From contig OY759224.1 of the NCBI GenBank assembly GCA_963662175.1, positions 28,777,489 to 28,841,488 on the forward strand: DNA of 64,000 nucleotides, given 5' to 3'. Shown here piece by piece: positions 57,530 through 64,000 of the stretch. Positions within the stretch are counted from its first letter, which is position 1. Each line of letters starts with the position of its first letter. Source of the DNA: Aradus depressus. Lineage: Eukaryota > Arthropoda > Insecta > Hemiptera > Aradidae. The position numbers and the translations under genes are program-made. The notes under the pieces were generated by a model. That model was not told where the DNA came from and ran no database searches. It worked only from the letters and a program-made list of their open reading frames with translations.

Positions 57530-57893
57530 ACAGGGTTAGTATCAAAATGGTCCAAGTGACATTTTTAAAACTTTGAAGAAACTGTGCATTAAGTTCTTAA
57601 CTGATTAAAAAAATCAATAATTTTTCGAAACCGGAAATATTTTGTCTTCGGCTTTTATGGTGGAAGTTGCTGTTAGCAAACCATAAAATTGAATAAAAAT
57701 CTTAATTTCCCTATTGATATGTTTAAGTTACTTGTTCATGTCACCAAAATTGTATAAGTGATTTGCCACTAGATCTCTGCATTGGCTAGAATTTCACTTG
57801 TACAAATGAACAGAACTATCATTTTTGTCCCAATTATGCACTTTACGAAAAATTTTCAAAAATGTCCCTTTTTGATGCTAACTCCGTCAATTA
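57530..57893. mobile_element. MITE family F, copy 2
   Basis: Same orientation and nearly the same sequence as 29842-30227. TIR ttgacagggttagtatcaaa against the inverse of ttttgatgctaactccgtca. Small internal deletions. Confidence 0.8.
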
Positions 57894-58629
57894 ACATAGG
57901 ATTCCTACATTTCCAAAAATCACGCGCGCGCGCCTTCCAATAGTAAACAGACAGTTCATAAGACACACTGAAATTCTTATACCATCTTCGGAAACATTTG
58001 TTTCTCAGAAACTCATGTTTTCAAGATAAGGTCGGAGGACAAAAGCTTTATTGTTGTACGGAATAACTCTTAATGGTCTGAAGAAAAAAAAAAAAAAATT
58101 ATAAATATATTTATAAAATGATAAAAATTGTTTTTAAAAAAATGTTGTTCTGAGGGTGAAAGACATTATATGTTTTTCTAAAAGGTCGTGACTTAAGGGC
58201 AGTAACTCTTGAAATCAGAATATAAGTGGGAAAAAGATAAGCTGACCACACATCGTTGAGCCCACGACTTTTTTATTTTTTAATTGGGCATATATATTTG
58301 CAATAATGTAAAAAGTTTTCTTCTTCAGGGCCTACAGAATATAAACAAACAAATTAGACATTATGGACAATGATATAAACAGAGACTTTATAATAATTTG
58401 AAAAAGAGATGGAAACAATTATTTTAACATATATGGAAAGAGAGAAAAATAATAATAATAAATAAATAATAAAAATTAATAAAACTTTTGAAAGTAGTAA
58501 TACATTATATAAAACAATATATATCTCTCTAAATAACTAAACAATAAAAAATTACCTCATAATGACTTGAGTGGATGTGTGTGGTGACGGTGTTGTGAGT
58601 TTGTGTCCAGTGTAGTGAGTGCTATGATG

Positions 58630-58960
58630 TATTATTAGAGTTTTTGTGTTTTAAGCCTCCCCCTAATCACCCCTTCCCTTCGGCCGATTTCGCTTAAATT
58701 TAACAGGTGTCGTCATTAGAGGGTGCTAGATACATATGTAAAATTTCGTGTCGATAAATTCATTCTATCAGGAGTTATCGTGTCCACAGATACACACATA
58801 CACACATTTGTTTTTTCATTTTTGGAATCTGGAGGATGGAAAGTAGCCCTACTTTTTGGAAAAACAAAAAATTAAACTCCTTTTTTCGGGTTATCTGAGC
58901 TCCCTCTGATTACTTCTTCTCTTCGGCCGACTTCAACTGAAAATTAGAATTTTTGGATTT
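58630..58960 (+). repeat. Repeat family C, interrupted at its right end by a SINE
   Basis: cttcggccgatttcgcttaa and cattctatcaggagttatcg. The series resumes as ...ttcatttactacattagcag before the SINE and continues after it at 59341. Confidence 0.75.
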
Positions 58961-59003
58961 ACATATACAATTTCGTGTCAATTCATTTACTACATTAGCA
59001 GTT

Positions 59004-59340
59004 GAGGGCGCCGGTAGCTCAGTGGTGGTATGCGTGCTTGCTCAAGATCGTGGGTTCGAAACCCGACCGAGGCCCTTAGTTTATTTTATCTTGGAGGTAA
59101 AATAAACTTAAGCACGCCGTCCTTCGGAAGGGACGTTAAGCGATGGTCCCGAGCCTGTACGATGTTAGGTACTCGTTAAAGACCCCTACCCTAGATGAAT
59201 AATTTAGGGCAGACAAAATTTAGGACTCCCAGAGTAGAGTCGGGCTCATGTCCACTAGAGTGACGAAAGAGCGGTCTGGTAGTAGGCGATATGACCTCGT
59301 AGTTAAAGCCCGGGCATGAGTCATAAAACCTAAACCTAAC
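59004..59340 (+). repeat. SINE family A, full copy with 14-bp target-site duplication
   Basis: Flanked by ctacattagcagtt at 58990-59003 and again at 59341-59354, exactly bounding a 337-bp copy that starts gagggcgccggtagctcagt and ends cataaaacctaaacctaac. This fixes the true ends of the SINE and shows it retrotransposed into family C. Confidence 0.95.
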
Positions 59341-60012
59341 CTACATTAGCAGTTATTAGGGTTTTTGTGTTAATCCCCCATCCCTTTGGAGCGATATATC
59401 TGTAAATAATTATAGTTTTTCTGGGGTTCAAAACAAGCACATAGAAAGAAATGACTCTTTTTTTCAAATTTTTGGAATATTTTATAATAGATTTTATAAC
59501 ATCCCCTCTGCTGAGGCAGTAATAGTGAAATCCGCATGCAGCGCCAGTTGCATACGACTTATACTTTAATGAAAGATGCGTTTGGCAAATTCCAATAAAA
59601 ATATTACTATATAAATATGTTCATTTGAAAAGAACAAAAAAAAAAGATACATCTCCACTAAAATAAAAAAATATAATCTGGAAATGTTCATAAAAAATAA
59701 AAATAATCAAAAAAGGTTCGATAAAAGAGAACGAATAACCTGGCTCTGAAATGAAGAAACTCAGACATTTCTTCATGCGGAAAGAAACGGAAATATGACT
59801 TTAAAAAGAAACAGAAAATGACTATATAAGTGAAAGGCTCCTCTATTTTTAACGTCTTCATTAAATTTTTACAACCCTTTCGTGAACAATAATTTCAAAG
59901 CATTACAATTTCTAAGCACGAGCTGAGGACTAATCGAAGCCTAGCATCATGGTAGAGGTAGATTAGACTTCCTTCTACTGTGGCAGTTCGAAATTTACCT
60001 TATCCAGATTTA

Positions 60013-60094
60013 GTTCTTTAACGAGTATTTGAAATCGAATAGGCTCAGGATCCGAAGGATGGCGTGCTTAAGTTTATTTTACCTCCCAGATATC
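60013..60094 (-). repeat. SINE family A fragment
   Basis: ctttaacgagtatttgaaat, ggatggcgtgcttaagttta and cctcccagatat. Confidence 0.65.
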
Positions 60095-60154
60095 AAACAT
60101 ATGAAATTTCATGTCGATAAATTTATTACATCTAAGTATTTAAGGTTTTTGCAT

Positions 60155-60480
60155 TCAGATCCCCCCCCCCCCCTCCCCCCCACCATTCCCCCTTCTCTTA
60201 TGCCAACGTAAGCCATCCAACGATCCAATGATCTCAAAGTTACTTAGATTTAAGTCCCGAATCTCTGAAGTTTCACTCCAATCCTTCCTTCCATGAAAAT
60301 CCTGTTGCTCCATCCTTGTCATCACGTCCCCACCCTGACAATCTTCCCCGAAGACGGAGACGGAGCTGGCTGAGAGACCTGCTTTGATAAGATAGCGTCC
60401 TGGGAGTGCTCTGTCTACATGTCCTGTCTCTTCCCTCCTGTTCAAGCGGCGGGGAGGATTGTCAGGATGGGAATGAGAGG
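60155..60480. other. GC-richer segment with imperfect inverted repeat and poly(C)
   Basis: A C-rich run at about 60161-60180. About 60308-60345 (tcaccctgacaatcttcccc-like) is mirrored at 60452-60480 (ggggaggattgtcaggatgg). The - 96-codon ORF has no known domain. Confidence 0.35.
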
Positions 60481-60876
60481 AAAGGTCTTGTGCGAAAGGA
60501 TTTGAATGAGAAAAAGGTTTCTGGGAATGATTGGAATCGAGATTTGATTAATTCATTGATAGTAGAAATACTGAGATCTCTGTGTAGGACTTTATTGGTG
60601 ACATAGAAAGGAGGATACGATTGATGTTGGATTGTTTAGTTGTACCCCAAAGTTCCTTTGACGTATAATGGTCTTGTAACTCGTAAGTTTGTTGTTAGTA
60701 GTCAGTTTCGATTTTAGTCCAAATATTCGACGTAACAGTCCGTATCTTCGATTCAGTTCTTGTCGTTTAAGCCGTGTATGTGGGTTCCACGTAAGTCTTC
60801 TGTCTAGGTAAAACCCGAGACAGCGAATTTGGTTTGAAGAGGGAATCAGGATGTTGTTAATGATGATGGGTTTCAC
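60480..60876 (-). pseudogene. Jockey-type LINE RT fragment
   Basis: The - frame reads IPSSNQIRCLGFYLDRRLTW, RRYGLLRRIFGLKSKLTTNN and KLTSYKTIIRQRNFGVQLNN. After a frameshift it continues FYVTNKVLHRDLSISTINEL. All blocks are standard for the jockey RT thumb region. Broken by frameshifts. Confidence 0.8.
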
Positions 60877-62033
60877 AAAAAATAAATGAGAGAAGTGATG
60901 CTTATTAATTTATTATATATAATCTCCTTACAGAACCCAAATAGTTAATATTTTTAATATAATCTATTTATATTATTATTGTTCTTGTATTCCTTTCTTA
61001 TTATATTGTATGTATATAAATATATATTACAATGTAATCATATAGACGTGAAATTTACTTATGGTATTTTATAATCGATTGTGAATATGAAAAAAAAAAA
61101 AAAAATACAATAAAAATTTCTAGTTAATTGTTAACACCCTAATAATTGTTGAAATAACGTATATATCAATATGAAATTTAGTACGATGTTTTCAATAGAA
61201 TTGCTAAAGCAAAAATTTAGTTAATTAGTTCTGGGGAAGTACAATGCCGATGATTCAGACGACTTCTTAAAAAAAAAAATCGTTACAAAATTTTAATAAT
61301 TCATCCTCATATTTTCCAAAAATGCTGACAGAAGTAAATGTATGCAAACGTAAACGTTACTACCTGCCTTCATAAGATATTCTAAAAGTTATTTTTCCTA
61401 CACTGAAAGATATTAAATTTTTGCCCTGGTTCACAGCTCCATCTCAACAAAATATTAATATGATATATTTTTTTCTTCTCTGGCTATTATTAATTTTTCG
61501 TTTAATTTAATTTCTTTTTTTTTTTGTAGAAATATACTAAATATTGTACAGTTGTGGTGCGTAGAGATGAGAATCTCTAGGGGGTGTTTTCGGTTAAATC
61601 AACTTGCTCAACTTTAGAGAGGCATCATTCACGAGTATTTCAAAAAGTATGGTAAATAATTAGGTAAGTGATGGAGGAATGATTAGGTAACTAAGGGAAA
61701 ATCTAAGAAAGGATTAACAATATTCATTTTCATTCACTTCTATAGATTTAGTACGTATATGATTAATAATGATACAAACATATATTTTAAACACAGATAT
61801 ATTACACCTATATATATTGATTTTTCGCAACATATCACATTTTAATTTTGTGCGAAGTTTCAGTAACACCTGTATTACCTGTGTTAGATATGGGAGAGAG
61901 ACAGACATGCGTTGATTACACCCGATAATAGGACTTCTTCTATGGTCTTCGAACCTACGCAACCCTTAAAAAGGAGAAAATTGGTAGAAAAAACAAGAGG
62001 AAAGAAAATTTTATTTATTTTCTGTCTAAATAT

Positions 62034-62145
62034 ATGGCCGCCCTGGGACTACTTGTGAGACTCTTTTCGGGAGCATTGTTCCAAGGTGTCAGAGGGGGAG
62101 GTTCTGTACAATGATCGGGACGTGACGGCCAAGCTCCAAACATCT
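62034..62145 (+). other. Short GC-richer, exon-like segment
   Basis: The ATG at 62034 opens 26 codons (MAALGLLVRLFSGALFQGVR), hydrophobic and basic like a targeting peptide, to a TGA. An overlapping frame reads EVLYNDRDVTAKLQTS. No family recognised. Confidence 0.2.
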
Positions 62146-62304
62146 TTTTCTTTTTTCTTTATTTTTTTTTTTTCAGTTATTTCTTTACTTCTTTTTTATT
62201 CTGTTTTTCATATTTTTTTCTTTTTCTTTGGCACCCTGAAATGGACAGAGCTAGAAATGATCGGGCTCTGTACTATCCCCACTCGGTATATCGATGGTGT
62301 TGAG

Positions 62305-62529
62305 CGAAAAGGGCCAATCTAATTTTTTTCATTCGGACCTATCTGATTTCCCCCTGTCAAGGTCATCAGTTGATTTGGGCCTATCTGCAAGGGCCAAACT
62401 GAAATTATCCAAAACCTTGAAATGAAAAAGGGCCAAAGTGTTTGGTGTTTGGGGCCAAACTGCATTTTTTTTAGTTGGTTTTTGTTTAGTTTTAGAAACA
62501 TTCTGCAAGTTGCAGATTGGCCCTTTTCG
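62305..62529. mobile_element. Small MITE with 16-bp perfect TIRs
   Basis: CGAAAAGGGCCAATCT at 62305-62320 and its exact inverse at 62514-62529. Internal gggccaa words occur at about 62391, 62431 and 62453. About 225 bp. Confidence 0.65.
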
Positions 62530-62679
62530 ACATCTGTACTCAAGTAAGTTTTCTCTCTTCAGCGCTAAACTATTTTCTACTTCGGTCAATTTGTATGAAA
62601 ATGTTGGATGTTTAAAGACTGATAGAGTCGACAGTATCTTTACAATGATTGATGTCGAGGTTCTGTCAAATAAATAGAA

Positions 62680-63150
62680 AAAAGTCGTCGGTGAATATAA
62701 ATTAATTAATTTTTCGCTACCCCTTCAAAACTAGGAGACCGTTTGCGCTAATATTCAAAAGTTCACTTACCTTATGGACTCGTAAATCCTCATACTATAT
62801 TTTGTATAGATATATTCATTACATTGGCAGTTATTCGAGTTTATGAGTTAAGCCTCACCCCTAATCCCCTTGACCGATTTAGCTAAAAATCTATAGGGGA
62901 TGTCCTTATGAAGTTGGGGTCGCACATATAAAATTTTGTGTCGATTCATTCATTCTAACGGCAGTTATTAGAGTTTTTATGTTGAGTGTGGTTCCATTCA
63001 GCTGAAAATCAATAATTATCTTCTTTATGAGGAGATACACAATTTTTTAAATCAGGCGGTCGGAAATCATGAAATTCCGGTGTAAATTCGACATCGAATT
63101 TTTGACAGAATACATAACTTCCTCAATACTGGGTGGGCAAGTAAAAAAGT
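62680..63150 (+). repeat. Repeat family C, long copy
   Basis: gtcgtcggtgaatataaatt, aggagaccgtttgcgctaat, cattacattggcagttattc, cattctaacggcagttatta and tacataacttcctcaatact. Confidence 0.78.
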
Positions 63151-63454
63151 ATAGAAGCCACGTTTTGAGGATGTTTTTAGGATTGACCCCATTATCGTGT
63201 TGAAACACTAAAATGCAGGCTCCCCCACATTCACTTTATATCAATTTTTTCGTAAATAGAGCAGAAAATTGAGGATTTCATAACATGGATGAACTGGAAA
63301 CTGTTCAAAATGAATTTTTCAGAGTACGATTGCGTCAAAAATACACTACAAGAGAGAGGACGTTCTATGGATGGCAAATAATATTATTAAAACGTATAAC
63401 TTTAAAGTTTAACTTCGTTAGAAACCTACTAGAAATATAGATATAATTAAAATT

Positions 63455-63766
63455 GAGGGCGCCGGTAGCTCAGTGGTATGCGTGCTTGCCTTCTGAGCTC
63501 AAGAACGTTTATTTTATCTTGGAGGTAAAATAAACTTAAGCACGCCCTCCTTCGGATAGGACGTTAAGCGATGATCCCGAGCCTGTACGATGTCAGGTAC
63601 TCGTTAAAGACTCCCAACCTAGGTGAATAAAAATTTAGGGTAGGTAACATTTTAGACTCCCACAGTAGAGTCGGGCTCATGTCCATTAGAGTGACGAAAG
63701 AGCGCTCTGGTAGTAGGCGATATGACTTACGTAGTTAAAGCCCGGGCATGAGTCATAATAACTAAC
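63455..63766 (+). repeat. SINE family A with 13-bp target-site duplication
   Basis: tataattaaaatt at 63442-63454 is repeated at 63767-63779, bounding the copy. The head is intact up to gagctcaagaacg, but the B-box region has been deleted (joined straight to tttattttatcttggaggta). Confidence 0.92.
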
Positions 63767-64000
63767 TATAATTAAAATTTCGTCGGTTAAACGGGCAATG
63801 TACTTCCCCAGCACGAATTAGATTTTCGGTGTTTTTGGGCTAAAAATATTTAGATCTAAATTTTCTTCGTATTCGTAGAAAATTATTATCCTCGGAAGTA
63901 TTTCCACAGAAGAATTCGCCATAGCAGTCTGGCCTTTTTATTCAGATCATTCTAACGAGAGTTGCAACTGACCAGGATTTTCATTTCGTTCGGTTCTGGT

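Larger units (their letters stand above)
30648..64000 (-). other. Region upstream of the recognised CLCA exons, no assigned gene
   Basis: Thirty-three kilobases searched on both strands. Apart from the repeats listed separately I found no exon with a recognisable domain. It is either a very long 5' intron of the CLCA gene or intergenic space. Two small GC-richer, apparently single-copy segments (43800-44060 and 62034-62145) are the only places that look exon-like. Confidence 0.5.

Noticed and set aside
1..64000. CRISPR arrays, bacterial operons, rRNA
   Set aside because: No regularly spaced short repeats, no operon-like gene packing; gene structure is eukaryotic throughout.

Overview
This looks like a stretch of an AT-rich, intron-rich, transposon-laden arthropod nuclear genome, most likely an insect. 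The evidence is two animal genes with GT-AG introns, and debris from jockey-type LINEs, Penelope-like elements, mariner/pogo-type DNA transposons and tRNA-derived SINEs. I cannot name the species; Hemiptera or another insect order with a large genome is a guess. No bacterial operon, CRISPR array, rRNA or convincing functional tRNA gene was seen.

Two host genes are supported, arranged tail to tail. At the left edge on the + strand are the last two exons of a 2-oxoglutarate dehydrogenase E1 (OGDH-family) gene (88-358 and 2055-2490). They join in frame, and an AATAAA signal lies at 2521. On the - strand, from about 30.65 kb down to 9.22 kb, lie eleven exons of a calcium-activated chloride channel regulator (CLCA-family) gene. 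I checked every junction by hand: all introns are GT-AG, all phases match, and the joined frame encodes about 1,088 residues. The protein runs from the middle of the N-terminal CLCA domain, through a degenerate metalloprotease motif (REWAK where vertebrate CLCAs have HEWAH), a VWA domain with an eroded MIDAS, a beta-rich region and a C-terminal transmembrane helix, to a long cytoplasmic tail ending T-M-V. The 5' exon or exons with the signal peptide were not found between 30.65 and 64 kb. They may lie beyond the window, or be too short or divergent to recognise.

Everything else is introns and intergenic DNA filled with repeats. (1) SINE family A is about 340 bp, with a tRNA-like head and a conserved body; there are more than 25 copies, and two have exact 13-14 bp target-site duplications (59004-59340, 63455-63766). 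(2) SINE family B is a second tRNA-like family (8.9, 35.0, 39.3 kb). (3) Repeat family C is an abundant dispersed repeat of unknown class recognisable by a cgatacattcattctatcg core; other elements have inserted into it. (4) Penelope-like remnants include a GIY-YIG domain and terminal segments in inverted orientation, several carrying a hammerhead-like hairpin (CTGANGA, a stem-loop, GAAA). (5) LINE 3' ends include a 5'-truncated insertion with a 54-A tail and a 15-bp target-site duplication at 19793-20306. (6) There are two mariner relics. (7) There are several TIR elements of pogo or Tc1 style, one carrying a perfect 336-bp internal tandem duplication. (8) There are also minisatellites and homopolymer tracts.

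The 30.65-64 kb region contains no exon I can assign with confidence and is close to pure repeat. The most interesting unexplained structure is the set of hammerhead-like hairpins in inverted Penelope-type termini, followed by the double loss of metal-binding motifs in the CLCA protein.
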